From JBMHDN01 sp049889355 (GTDB taxonomy: Bacteria; Pseudomonadota; Alphaproteobacteria; Puniceispirillales; Puniceispirillaceae), in assembly GCA_049889355.1 (NCBI GenBank), contig JBMHDN010000013.1:1-64000 (forward strand): a stretch of 64,000 nt of DNA. The letters are read 5' to 3'. Both the position numbers and the translations under genes were made by a program. The stretch's first letter is position 1, and each line of letters starts with the position of its first letter. The notes below the pieces were generated by a model, which made no database searches, had not been told where the DNA came from, and worked only from the letters and a program-made list of their open reading frames with translations. Below, one piece after another: positions 44,781 through 53,093 of this stretch.

Positions 44781-45361
44781 GCGTCTGCTGTCTCGCCAAT
44801 AATCTCTGGATCAAAAGGCGGACGGGCAAACACTTCGCGCAGCATCGGCTCAAAATGGCTGAGGGGCTTGGTCGGATAATCCGGATCAAAGGCCATCTGA
44901 TCCCAATCACGGCAAAAACGCTCGCAGGAATCAAACCATTTATGGCCGCGCCATCTCTCGCGCTCATCTGGGTTTAAACCGATTTTATCGGCATAATATT
45001 TAAACTGGAAGACACCATGCATTTCTAAAATCCAGGTGACTTCAGCACGCACATAAGGCCGGATAATCGCCGCGGCGAGCTGGGAATGATTTTCAGGGGC
45101 CAGCTCATCTCCTAAATCATGCAGCAAGGCCGCCACAATCATATCAATATCTGCCCCATCTGCCTCCGCACGGCTTGCTGATTGCAAGGAATGTTCCAGC
45201 CGGCTGACCTGATAACCAGCCAGCGAATCATCCAGTCTTTTGAGTGCCGTTAACAGCCGGTCTGGTAGCGCGTCGATATATTGTTTTTCCAGCTTGTGCA
45301 AAAACGCATAATCTTCCTTTGTGCCCTCATCCATCCGGCGAAAAGAAACAGTCTGGCTCAT
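44777..45361 (-). CDS. tmpB: TmpB/PhnZ-like HD-domain mixed-valent di-iron phosphonate oxygenase
   Basis: A 194-residue HD-fold protein. Candidate metal ligands are H57 (EHSLQ), H81-D82 (LLHDLGDELAPE), H92 (NHSQL), H115 (MHGVFQFKYY) and D154 (DWDQMAFDP). The HGxFQ and WDQxxFDP segments belong to the PhnZ/TmpB group rather than phosphohydrolases. TmpB is known to cleave hydroxylated 2-trimethylaminoethylphosphonate to glycine betaine and phosphate. The gene follows a TmpA-like gene by 46 bases on the same strand, which is the main support. AAGGG favours the ATG at 45361. Its TAA stop shares four bases (TTAA) with the convergent Rieske gene stop. Confidence 0.75.
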   Translation of the reverse strand: MSQTVSFRRMDEGTKEDYAFLHKLEKQYIDALPDRLLTALKRLDDSLAGYQVSRLEHSLQSASRAEADGADIDMIVAALLHDLGDELAPENHSQLAAAIIRPYVRAEVTWILEMHGVFQFKYYADKIGLNPDERERWRGHKWFDSCERFCRDWDQMAFDPDYPTKPLSHFEPMLREVFARPPFDPEIIGETADA

Positions 45362-45407
45362 GGTCATCACCCTTATTTATTCTGTTTTTGTTTGTCCGTC
45401 TTGGCGC

Positions 45408-46526
45408 TTATGCCGCTCTGAGGCTTACCCCATCGCGGGCCATCCGGCGATAGAGAATTTCAGGCCCGTCTCTGTCGATATAGCAACCTTGTAGATGACG
45501 GCGCCCCTCATTCGGGTTAAAGGCGGTGCGGCCATGCAAGACACGGTTATTATCAAACATCATACATTCACCTGATTCCAGCTTGAAGCGCAGTTCATAA
45601 TCTGGGTGGGTGAATAGACGCGAGAGTTGCTGGCGTGCCTCGTGATAAGCCGTTGTTGTGGCTTCATCCATCAAGGGTAGCCAATCCAAGCGCGGGCTGT
45701 AATGCAGGCCGAGCATCTCGCCGGCCGGATCGAGCGCAATAATAGGTCTGTCAATTTTAATGCTGGCCTCTGGGTCATCAAAAGAAAACCGCACTGGAAT
45801 TTCAGAGAGCAATTTTAAGCCCTCAGGATTGATGCGGCGCAATTCTTCGACACATGCCAGCGAATCAACAAGTGTAGACAGGCCGCCTGAGGTTTCATTG
45901 ATCAAACAATGGAGCAATTGAATGCCAGGTGTCGGTTCGCGGTAAGGATTATCTGTATGCGGGCCAAGCGCAATCGGCTTATAGGCCAGATCATTCGGGT
46001 TCGGCTTGGTTTTGACTTCGAAAACTGTGCCAAAATTCGTGGAACGGATAAAACCGAAATGACCGGCCAGATCATGAATGGTCTCCAGCTCGGTTGGCGC
46101 ATCTGTGATAATCAGAAATCCATATTGAAGATAAGCTTGCAGCGCCATGTAATGGCCAGCCTCATCTTGCATATCTGCCCAAGCCATCCGCGGCAGATTA
46201 TCTATATCTGATTTCCATATAATCCGCTCAGGCAATAGCGGCGGTGGGCTGAGATGAGCTTCTAAATGGCTGTTTGTATATTCAGCCTCATAGCCATCTG
46301 AAAAGCCAAGCATCAGGCCATTTTCTGTTTTTTCTGCGCGAGTCAAAAAAAGGTCAACAGGCAGTTCATGCGGATTGATAAAACGTTGCTGGGTGAGTGC
46401 ATCGATTTGGTCAGCTGAAGGCGCGCGTTCCCTGAGCCAGAGCACCGGCAGGAGTTGTTTGGCCCCATCTCTCGAAACAAAAATCTGGGGATGTGTATGT
46501 GCTACATCAATTTCAAAGCTACCCAT
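45408..46526 (-). CDS. tmpA: TmpA-like Fe(II)/2-oxoglutarate dioxygenase (gamma-butyrobetaine hydroxylase family)
   Basis: A 372-residue 2-oxoglutarate oxygenase. The iron triad is H190-x-D192 in GPHTDNPYR and H331 in VLHGRTAF, with R333 for 2-oxoglutarate. General similarity is to gamma-butyrobetaine hydroxylase, but the N-terminal domain (WLRERAPSADQIDALTQQRFINPHELP) lacks the zinc cysteines expected there. TmpA, described as a misannotated member of this family, hydroxylates 2-trimethylaminoethylphosphonate; its partner TmpB is the next gene. The pair therefore argues for phosphonate use rather than carnitine synthesis. GAGGTG precedes the ATG. No phosphonate transporter is seen nearby. 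Confidence 0.75.
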   Translation of the reverse strand: MGSFEIDVAHTHPQIFVSRDGAKQLLPVLWLRERAPSADQIDALTQQRFINPHELPVDLFLTRAEKTENGLMLGFSDGYEAEYTNSHLEAHLSPPPLLPERIIWKSDIDNLPRMAWADMQDEAGHYMALQAYLQYGFLIITDAPTELETIHDLAGHFGFIRSTNFGTVFEVKTKPNPNDLAYKPIALGPHTDNPYREPTPGIQLLHCLINETSGGLSTLVDSLACVEELRRINPEGLKLLSEIPVRFSFDDPEASIKIDRPIIALDPAGEMLGLHYSPRLDWLPLMDEATTTAYHEARQQLSRLFTHPDYELRFKLESGECMMFDNNRVLHGRTAFNPNEGRRHLQGCYIDRDGPEILYRRMARDGVSLRAA

Positions 46527-46789
46527 CAGGACACCTCAATCATTCTAAATGTTAGCGTGAAACAGGTTAAGACGGGATGTGTTTTCCCCGATAAAACACC
46601 TATGCCCTATAACGCCGCTCACCAAATTATTTTCTCCCTCAGCAATGAATTCCTAGGCGCCAGAATTCAAGTCGCCAAGCGACATGATTTTTCGATTAGG
46701 GTCGCATCTGGCGTATTTGAAGGATTGATTTCGCTGTTCAGATCAGCCATCTGGAAAAGAGAGACCTCAAACAAAGGAAAGCATCGCCT

Positions 46790-47779
46790 ATGTCCAAAAC
46801 AGAAAAAGAGATTTTGACTGAGCTGGATGAGGATTTAGCGGCCTTTATTGCCGAAACCAAAAAATTTGATTTGGCAGATGCGGATCATGCGCAAGATGGC
46901 ACAGGTGAAGACGCGCCGCTGCATCTGATTATACTGCGCGCTGCATTTGATACGATGGCACGGCATTTCTCAGAAGGGGTGCATGCCAACCAGCCGCAAA
47001 AACAGCTGGAGATTTCAGATGTTTTGATAGGCGAGGTGGCCTGTCGTCTTTATGCCAGTTCAGCTGAGCCGCGTGCCCGTGTGCTTTATTTGCATGGCGG
47101 TGGTTTTGTTTTAGGTTCGCTGGAAAGCCATGATGCGATTTGTGCAGATATCGCATCGCGCACCGGCCTGACCGTGATTTCCGCAGATTACCGGCTGGCT
47201 CCGGAACATCCTCAGCCAGCCGCATTCGAAGATTGTTTGAATGTCTATCAGGCGATGGAAAGTGATTCAGCTATCCCCATTTTGCTGGCAGGCGATAGTG
47301 CAGGGGCCTATCTGGCCGCCCAGCTGGGGCTCCATTTACGTGATGCCCCCAGGCCAGCAGATGGGCTGATGTTGATTTACCCAGCCCTTGGCTATGATAT
47401 TGAAACCCCTTCTATGATAGAGATGGCACATGCACCTCTGCTGACCACAGAAGCGATGGCATTTTATCTTGAAAGTTATGCTGGCGGCAGCTTGCCTGAT
47501 CAGCACCGCCCTCTGCCGCCTTTGATGGAGGCGGATTTAAGCGGTTTACCACCTGTTTATATCAGTTCAGCCCGCTATGATCCGCTGGCCAGTGATGCGG
47601 CCCTATTTGCTGCCCGCCTGAAACAGGCGGATTTACAGGTATCCTATCAAGAAGAGCCAAAATTGGTGCATGCACATTTACGGGCCCGCCATAGCGTGCA
47701 GGCTGCAAAATCAGCCTTTGAATGGATTTGTTCAGGGCTGATGGAATTAACGGATAAAGCCTTGCAAAATAAAGGCTGA
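46790..47779 (+). CDS. Alpha/beta hydrolase of the hormone-sensitive lipase family
   Basis: A 329-residue esterase-like protein. The oxyanion motif LYLHGGGFVLGS and nucleophile GDSAGAYLAAQL are the HSL-family hallmarks. The aspartate is probably in SSARYDPLASDA and the histidine in LVHAHLR. AAAGGAAAG lies upstream of the ATG. The 263-base spacer to the divergent tmpA-like gene shows no clear site. The substrate is unknown; short-chain esters are typical for the family. Confidence 0.83.
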   Translation: MSKTEKEILTELDEDLAAFIAETKKFDLADADHAQDGTGEDAPLHLIILRAAFDTMARHFSEGVHANQPQKQLEISDVLIGEVACRLYASSAEPRARVLYLHGGGFVLGSLESHDAICADIASRTGLTVISADYRLAPEHPQPAAFEDCLNVYQAMESDSAIPILLAGDSAGAYLAAQLGLHLRDAPRPADGLMLIYPALGYDIETPSMIEMAHAPLLTTEAMAFYLESYAGGSLPDQHRPLPPLMEADLSGLPPVYISSARYDPLASDAALFAARLKQADLQVSYQEEPKLVHAHLRARHSVQAAKSAFEWICSGLMELTDKALQNKG

Positions 47780-47846
47780 TGAGGCAGAAGTGCAGGGGTT
47801 TCTAAGCTGAGATCTAGCTTGATATCGTAAGGTGAGGATAGTGATT

Positions 47847-48341
47847 ATGGCGCGTTTATTTTCTGCTCTTATCTTAATGTTTTTCGCTGCAATCTCGGCG
47901 GTGCAAGCTCATGATTATGCGAAAAGCGGGATTATGATTTCTCATCCCTGGGCACGCGCCGCAACAGCCGGTATGGCCAATAGCGCAGCCTATATGATGA
48001 TTGAAAATGCTGGCCTCAGCGATGACCGTCTTATCGGGGCTAAGAGTGATATCGCCAAAAAGGTCGAAATCCATGAAACCAGCATGGCTGATAATGTGAT
48101 GCAGATGCGTGAAGTGAAAGGTGGGCTTGCTGTTCCTGAAAATAGCAAGATTGAACTGAAGCCAAAAGGCCTGCATGTCATGCTGATGGGGCTGAACGGT
48201 GCGCTCAAAGTCGGTGAGAAGCACAGCCTGACCCTGATTTTTGAAAAGGCGGGACCTATCGAGGTTGAGCTTAAAATTGAGCCGATTGGCAAAACAGGCC
48301 ATGACCATAGCAATATGAAAATGGGCCAGGATAGCCATTAA
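47847..48341 (+). CDS. Periplasmic copper chaperone PCuAC
   Basis: A 164-residue exported protein that delivers copper to cytochrome c oxidase. Signal peptide MARLFSALILMFFAAISAVQA precedes HDYAKSG. The Cu(I) motif is visible: H in EIHETS, the methionine of VMQM about eleven residues later, and HVM in GLHVMLMGL about 21 residues beyond. A His/Met-rich tail (HDHSNMKMGQDSH) adds possible copper ligands. ATG at 47847 follows GTGAGG at good spacing and is preferred to the GTG 15 bases earlier. Confidence 0.87.
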   Translation: MARLFSALILMFFAAISAVQAHDYAKSGIMISHPWARAATAGMANSAAYMMIENAGLSDDRLIGAKSDIAKKVEIHETSMADNVMQMREVKGGLAVPENSKIELKPKGLHVMLMGLNGALKVGEKHSLTLIFEKAGPIEVELKIEPIGKTGHDHSNMKMGQDSH

Positions 48342-48364
48342 TCATCACAGCCATTAATGATAGA
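48333..48364. repeat. Two 16-bp tandem units over the PCuAC stop codon
   Basis: AGCCATTAATCATCAC (48333-48348) is followed directly by AGCCATTAATGATAGA (48349-48364). The first unit contains the TAA stop of the copper chaperone gene. The second may supply part of the next leader; AGGCAGGAG after it is the downstream ribosome site. Confidence 0.65.
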
Positions 48365-48378
48365 GGCAGGAGCAACAG

Positions 48379-48756
48379 ATGGATAATCAATTCGACAAAG
48401 GTTTAGAACAGCGCAAAGCGACGCTGGGCGCTGAATATGTTGAGAAAAATCTGGCAGCTGCAGATGATTTCACCCGCCCGTTTCACGCGGCCATGCCCGC
48501 CGGGGGCGGGGGGGTTGGGGGGGGGGATGAGGCGATTGACGCCAAAACCCGCTCAATGATGAATTTGGCCATGATTGGTGCGCTTGGCAAAATGCATGAA
48601 TGGGAAGTGCATTGCAAAGGGGCGATCAATAACGGCGTGACAGCAGAAGAAATTCGGGCCATCATCCATGTGGTCGGGATTTATTGTGGTGTGCCGCAGG
48701 CATTGGAATGTTTCCGCGTGGCGCGTAAAGTGCTGGAAGAAGCAGGTCAGCTGTAA
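48379..48756 (+). CDS. Carboxymuconolactone decarboxylase family protein (4-CMD-like), with suspicious poly-G tract
   Basis: A 125-residue PcaC/AhpD-fold protein. AIDAKTRSMMNLAMIGALGKMHEWEVHCKGAINNGVTAEEIRAIIHVVGIYCGVPQALECFRVARKVLEE is the family core; it may act on gamma-carboxymuconolactone or be an unassigned relative. Residues about 41-49 read AGGGGVGGG, where relatives usually have a tryptophan-containing AWGxVWG-type stretch. The DNA there (48501-48526) is almost pure G, which suggests base-call error rather than biology. The frame stays open. AGGCAGGAG precedes the ATG. Confidence 0.75.
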   Translation: MDNQFDKGLEQRKATLGAEYVEKNLAAADDFTRPFHAAMPAGGGGVGGGDEAIDAKTRSMMNLAMIGALGKMHEWEVHCKGAINNGVTAEEIRAIIHVVGIYCGVPQALECFRVARKVLEEAGQL

Positions 48757-48800
48757 GTTTTAGGCTTCATCTAAAAACAGATATCTAGATTGGGACAGGC

Positions 48801-49739
48801 ATGATGGATGATAGAGTGCTGGTAACAGGGGGTGCAGGGTTTCTCGGCTCTCATTTATGTAACCGCCTGTTAAATGAAGGAGCAGATGTGCTCTGTGTGG
48901 ATAATTTTTTCACCGGCAGCAAAAATAATATCCGTCATCTCATCGGTCATCCGCATTTTGAATTACAGCGCCATGATGTGACCTTCCCGCTCTATGTTGA
49001 GGTGGATCTCATCTATAATCTAGCCTGCCCAGCCAGCCCTGTGCATTATCAATATGACCCTGTTCAGACCACCAAGACATCGGTGCATGGCGCGATTAAC
49101 ATGCTGGGTCTGGCCAAACGGGTAGGTGCGCGTATCTTGCAAGCCTCAACCAGTGAGGTATATGGCGATCCTGAAATTCATCCGCAGACTGAGGATTATT
49201 GGGGCCGAGTGAATCCGGTTGGCCTGCGTGCCTGCTATGATGAAGGCAAGCGCTGTGCAGAAACATTATTTTTCGATTATCACCGCCAGCATCAGTTGGA
49301 TATCAAGGTGATGCGTATCTTCAACACCTATGGTCCAAATATGCACCCAGGCGATGGTCGGGTTGTTTCGAACTTCATTGTGCAGGCTTTAAAAGGCGAT
49401 GACATCACCATTTATGGTGATGGCCAGCAGACACGCTCATTTTGTTATGTGGATGATTTGATCGATGGGATGGTTCGGCTGATGAATAGCCGGGATGGAT
49501 TTACCGGCCCAGTCAATATTGGCAACCCGAATGAATTCACCATGCTGGAATTGGCAGAAGCAGTGCTCAAACAGGTTGGCGGTGCGTCTAAATTACGCTT
49601 TGAGCCTCTGCCATCAGATGATCCGCGTCAACGCCAGCCTGATATCAGCCTTGCGAAATCTGAATTAGACTGGACACCAAAGGTCGAGCTGGAAGATGGC
49701 TTGAAAGAGACCATCGCCTATTTTCGTCAAATCATCTGA
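48801..49739 (+). CDS. UDP-glucuronate decarboxylase (UDP-xylose synthase)
   Basis: A 312-residue extended SDR that converts UDP-glucuronate to UDP-xylose for surface polysaccharides. VLVTGGAGFLGSHLCNRLL binds NAD, LACPASPVHYQYDPVQTTKTSVHGAINMLGLAKR is characteristic of the decarboxylase group, STSEVYGDPEIHPQ carries the serine, and ACYDEGKRCAETLFFDY gives YxxxK. RIFNTYGPNMHPGDGRVVSNFI and RSFCYVDDLIDGM complete the set. Its neighbour is a glycosyltransferase, so both may serve the cell surface. Confidence 0.87.
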   Translation: MMDDRVLVTGGAGFLGSHLCNRLLNEGADVLCVDNFFTGSKNNIRHLIGHPHFELQRHDVTFPLYVEVDLIYNLACPASPVHYQYDPVQTTKTSVHGAINMLGLAKRVGARILQASTSEVYGDPEIHPQTEDYWGRVNPVGLRACYDEGKRCAETLFFDYHRQHQLDIKVMRIFNTYGPNMHPGDGRVVSNFIVQALKGDDITIYGDGQQTRSFCYVDDLIDGMVRLMNSRDGFTGPVNIGNPNEFTMLELAEAVLKQVGGASKLRFEPLPSDDPRQRQPDISLAKSELDWTPKVELEDGLKETIAYFRQII

Positions 49740-49752
49740 GTTATTATCGTTT

Positions 49753-49812
49753 GGCATGATTTAAGCCAGCATGATTTAGGCCAATATAATTTAAGCCAGC
49801 ATAATTTAAGCC
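49753..49812. repeat. Four 15-bp tandem units between uxs-type and glycosyltransferase genes
   Basis: Units start at 49753, 49768, 49783 and 49798: GGCATGATTTAAGCC, AGCATGATTTAGGCC, AATATAATTTAAGCC and AGCATAATTTAAGCC. The last unit overlaps the stop codon of the minus-strand glycosyltransferase (49806-49808), and its terminal codons copy part of the unit. No unique spacers, so it is not a CRISPR array. Confidence 0.85.
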
Positions 49813-50924
49813 AGCATCTTATGCCGTGCTTTGTCCATATCAGCGGCCATCGCGCTATGGGTAAATGGATAATCTGACCAGGCCTTATCTTGCAGGGCTT
49901 TGCGTTTATCTGGCTTATCCAAGAGCTGTGACAGTGCCTGTGCCAATGCCGGCGCATCTGGCTCTTCTAATATGATCGCCCGCCCTTCTGCATATTCAGG
50001 GATGCCGCCGCGCCGTGATGTGATCAATGCAGCCCCAGTCACAAGTGCTTCTATGACCACCCGCCCGGCTGGTTCCTGCCATTGAGAGGGTACCAGAATA
50101 ATCTCAGCTTCTGCCTGATAACGGTTTACTTCAGCTAAGGGCATAAAGCCGAGCATTTGCGCTTGGTCTCCGAGCTTGTCTAATGCTGATTGAACTGCCC
50201 GCTCATAGGGGGTTTGCTTGCTTCGTTCAAAGCGCCGCGCCCCAATGATCTGAAACCGCCAGTCTGGATGGTCGGGTAGAATTTCTGCCACCGCTTCTGC
50301 AGCCTCTTTCACGCCTTTTTCGGGGACCATCCGGCCAACCAGCAGGATATTTTTCTTTTTTGTCGGCCGGGTTTTATAGGGCCTGTCTGCGCCAAATAAC
50401 GTCACGTGAAACTGGCATTTAGCAAGGGTTTGTGTGTCCAGCCCGTCTTTAAAACATCTATCTAGATAGTCAGAAATCGAACAGACGGCATGCAAATGCT
50501 GGCATAGGTCAGTGCGCTCTTGGACAGTGCGCGCGCCCTTCATCCCGCGCGGGTCATTATAAAGGATAAGCGCGACCGGAATATCGGGAACAGCCTTTGC
50601 GATCATACCAGCCAGCGCACAGCGCCCATGGACTTCAATTAATTTCGGTTTTTGATCAGCGGGAAGTGTTTTCAGCCAGGATAAATAGGCTTTGCCTAAC
50701 CCTAAATTGCGCCCCCAGATAAAGCGGTGCCAGCTTTGAAAGGATTTGAACGGCAGATCAGACAAGGCGGGCTCTTCAATCGGGCTGCCAATAAAAAGGC
50801 AAGTATCACGAAAGCGGCTCTTAATCACAAAATCATGGGCAATGCGGGCAACCGCGCCTGCATTACGTTCAGTGAATGTTTCTTTTGACGGCAGAATCAG
50901 ATGAATAGTCATGGATTTGCACAT
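49806..50924 (-). CDS. GT4-family glycosyltransferase
   Basis: A 372-residue glycosyltransferase of the GT-B fold. The C-terminal nucleotide-sugar domain has LLVGRMVPEKGVKEAAEAVAEIL and the family 4 signature EIILVPSQWQEPAGRVVIEALVTGAALITSRRGGIPEY, with the two glutamates spaced as expected. Domain one (IHLILPSKETFTERNAGAVARIAHDF onward) would bind the acceptor. The donor and acceptor are unknown; the UDP-xylose synthase gene opposite is a natural donor source. An alternative ATG four codons in is also possible. The gene ends inside a tandem repeat. Confidence 0.83.
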   Translation of the reverse strand: MCKSMTIHLILPSKETFTERNAGAVARIAHDFVIKSRFRDTCLFIGSPIEEPALSDLPFKSFQSWHRFIWGRNLGLGKAYLSWLKTLPADQKPKLIEVHGRCALAGMIAKAVPDIPVALILYNDPRGMKGARTVQERTDLCQHLHAVCSISDYLDRCFKDGLDTQTLAKCQFHVTLFGADRPYKTRPTKKKNILLVGRMVPEKGVKEAAEAVAEILPDHPDWRFQIIGARRFERSKQTPYERAVQSALDKLGDQAQMLGFMPLAEVNRYQAEAEIILVPSQWQEPAGRVVIEALVTGAALITSRRGGIPEYAEGRAIILEEPDAPALAQALSQLLDKPDKRKALQDKAWSDYPFTHSAMAADMDKARHKMLA

Positions 50925-50974
50925 AGCATGCCAGCTTGTGTGAAGTCTAATTTTTCGAGGATATAGCCTTCGCT

Positions 50975-51415
50975 TTAATTATCCGTACAGTCCTGACATT
51001 GCCCATAAATCTCAATAATCGACCGGTCTGGCAGAAATCCGTTCTTGCTGGGTATCGCGGCAATATTTTGTGCCAGCGTTTCATCAAGATGTTCTGTGAC
51101 ATGGCCGCAATCATTGCAGATAGCAAAGATAGGCGTGACTTTATGATGGCGCGCACAACAGGCAGTCCAGGCATTCAAGCTCTCAAGACGGTGGACTAGA
51201 CCCAAGCTGGCGAGCTGATCCAATGTGCGGTAAATTTGCAAAGGTGCGCTAAATCCGTGATCACGCAATTTGTCCAACAGCGAATAAGCACCAAGTGGCT
51301 GTTTTGCACGGGCCAGCGTTTCAAATAAAGCGGACTGCTTCTTATTCAGTTCAATTTTCTGTTTATGATGTTCAGTCATCAGTGGTTCACTTTTGATGCA
51401 AGATAGGTGCCTCAT
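50975..51415 (-). CDS. zur: Zinc uptake regulator Zur
   Basis: A 146-residue Fur-family repressor that senses zinc. The winged helix includes QPLGAYSLLDKLRDHGFSAPLQIYRTLDQLASLGLVHRLESLNAW. Structural zinc CxxC pairs are visible as FAICNDCGHVTEHL and GQCQDCTDN at the C-terminus. It overlaps the end of znuB by four bases (ATGA at 51412-51415), so it belongs to the znuCB operon; a start 12 codons later (MTEHHKQ) is also possible. It presumably binds the sites at 53094-53125 when zinc is ample. Confidence 0.88.
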   Translation of the reverse strand: MRHLSCIKSEPLMTEHHKQKIELNKKQSALFETLARAKQPLGAYSLLDKLRDHGFSAPLQIYRTLDQLASLGLVHRLESLNAWTACCARHHKVTPIFAICNDCGHVTEHLDETLAQNIAAIPSKNGFLPDRSIIEIYGQCQDCTDN

Positions 51416-52227
51416 CCTGTTTTATTCTGACGTTTTCCTAAGAATTTTGAAACAGGTAAAATAGACAGAATGAAACAGCACATTGCAGCTACGACAATGC
51501 TTGGCCCAGCCGGCGTATCCCATCTCAGCGAGCCGCTCAATCCAGCCCAAACCGACAGCGCACCAATAAGAGATGCAAAAACAGCCATCAATTCAGGTGT
51601 GGCTGAAAGACGGCGTGCGCTCGCCGCGGGGATAATCAAAAGGGCCGTGATCAACAGCACGCCAACAAGCTTCATCGATACCGCAATTACAGCTGCAATG
51701 ATGACCATGAAAATCATATTCACAATCTCAGGCTTTGACCCTTCTGCAATCGCCAGATCATAGCTGACAGTGGCTGCAAATAAGGCGCGCCAAATGACCG
51801 CCAACACCCCTAATATCACCGCCCCGCCTATCCAAATGATGGCAATATCTGTCTTTGATATAGCTAGAATATCGCCGAATAAGAAACCCATCAGATCAAC
51901 CCTAACCCAGGTCATAAAGGCCAAAACAACCAGCCCCAAGGCTAAGGTTGAATGCGCCAGCAAACCAAGCAGGGCGTCTGAGGATAAGGTGGCGCGGCGT
52001 TGCAGAAATAAAAGCAGGAACGAGACAGTCAGTGAAATCGCAAATACGCTCAAAGTGATGTTCAATTCTAATAACAGAGCAATCGCCACACCCAGCAAGG
52101 CTGAATGGGATAAGGTGTCGCCAAAATAGGCCAGCCGCCGCCAGATGATAAAACACCCGATAGGCCCAACAACCAGAGCTACCCCAATCCCGCCTATTAC
52201 CGCTCTGGTAAAGAAATCATCAAGCAT
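51412..52227 (-). CDS. znuB: Zinc ABC transporter permease ZnuB
   Basis: Integral membrane subunit of 271 residues in the ABC-3 metal transporter family. It opens FFTRAVIGGIGVALVVGPIGCFIIWRRLAYFGDTLSHSALLGVAIALLL, the classic beginning of ZnuB proteins, and has about eight hydrophobic segments, including ALLIIPAASARRLSATPELM near the end. It is 36 bases after znuC and overlaps zur, so the three genes are one operon. Confidence 0.92.
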   Translation of the reverse strand: MLDDFFTRAVIGGIGVALVVGPIGCFIIWRRLAYFGDTLSHSALLGVAIALLLELNITLSVFAISLTVSFLLLFLQRRATLSSDALLGLLAHSTLALGLVVLAFMTWVRVDLMGFLFGDILAISKTDIAIIWIGGAVILGVLAVIWRALFAATVSYDLAIAEGSKPEIVNMIFMVIIAAVIAVSMKLVGVLLITALLIIPAASARRLSATPELMAVFASLIGALSVWAGLSGSLRWDTPAGPSIVVAAMCCFILSILPVSKFLGKRQNKTG

Positions 52228-52263
52228 GATTATACATCCCTATATCGCCCGGATATCACCAGA

Positions 52264-53031
52264 TTAAACGATTTTGATATGCGCATGCGGCATATCACCA
52301 GCAGGTTTCACCCGCCCATCTGGCAGATGTTCATGATCATGTTTATGTTCATAAATCGCCAGGCTAGATGCAGCATGCGCACCAAATAATGAGATGAATT
52401 CCGGATTGGATGTGACATTGGCAGGTGTGCCAGAACAACAGACATGCCCGTTCAGGCAAATCACCCTGTCGGTGGTCGACATCACCACATGCAAATCATG
52501 TGAAATCAGCAGCACACCACAATCAAGCTGGTTGCGGATAGTTTCAATCAGTTTGTATAAGGCAATTTCCCCATTGAAATCCACCCCTTGCACCGGTTCA
52601 TCAAGCACCAGCAATTCAGGCGAGCGGATAATGGCTCTGGCCAATAAGACACGCTGAAATTCACCGCCTGATAATTTGCTCATCTGAGAATCGGCCAGGT
52701 GAGTTGTTTGTGTGGCTTCAAGCGCCTCTGCCATTTGTTTTGTGCTGGCTTTGTTGGTGAGTTGCAGAAACCGTTTAACGGTTAAGGGCAAGGTCCAATT
52801 CACATCTAGTTTTTGCGGGACATAGCTGACCTTCAACTGGTCTTTTTGTTGGGCTATGCCTTCATCCGGGCGCATAATGCCGAGCGCGATTTTGGCGGTG
52901 GTGGATTTGCCTGAGCCATTCGGGCCGATCATGGTTACGATCTCACCAGGCTCAACATGCATCGATACCCCGCGGACCAACCATTTATCAGCTCTGCGCA
53001 CACCCACATTTTCCAACGATACAAGCACCAA
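52264..53031 (-). CDS. znuC: Zinc ABC transporter ATP-binding protein ZnuC
   Basis: ATPase of 255 residues. Walker A IGPNGSGKST, signature LSGGEFQRVLLARAI, Walker B LLVLDEPVQGVDFNG and the switch histidine in LISHDLHVVMSTTDRVICLNGHVCCSG are intact. The C-terminus adds a histidine-rich tail (EHKHDHEHLPDGRVKPAGDMPHAHIKIV), common in zinc systems. The start codon is either TTG at 53031 or GTG at 53028; AAGGG upstream suits both. It is divergent from znuA with Zur-type sites between. Confidence 0.9.
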   Translation of the reverse strand: MVLVSLENVGVRRADKWLVRGVSMHVEPGEIVTMIGPNGSGKSTTAKIALGIMRPDEGIAQQKDQLKVSYVPQKLDVNWTLPLTVKRFLQLTNKASTKQMAEALEATQTTHLADSQMSKLSGGEFQRVLLARAIIRSPELLVLDEPVQGVDFNGEIALYKLIETIRNQLDCGVLLISHDLHVVMSTTDRVICLNGHVCCSGTPANVTSNPEFISLFGAHAASSLAIYEHKHDHEHLPDGRVKPAGDMPHAHIKIV

Positions 53032-53093
53032 TTTGACCCTTATCTGTCATTGTGACGCGGTTTTTTAAGTTTTCTATTGATACAGAAATTGGT

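Noticed and set aside
45408..46526. Carnitine biosynthesis by gamma-butyrobetaine hydroxylase
   Set aside because: The paired HD-domain oxygenase and missing zinc cysteines fit TmpA better; no other carnitine gene is present.
46455..46817. 120-codon frame upstream of the HSL-family hydrolase
   Set aside because: It runs antisense over the start of the tmpA-like gene and into the hydrolase start; no family pattern.
49753..49812. Possible CRISPR-like array
   Set aside because: The 15-bp units abut with no spacers and there are no cas genes; it is a simple tandem repeat.
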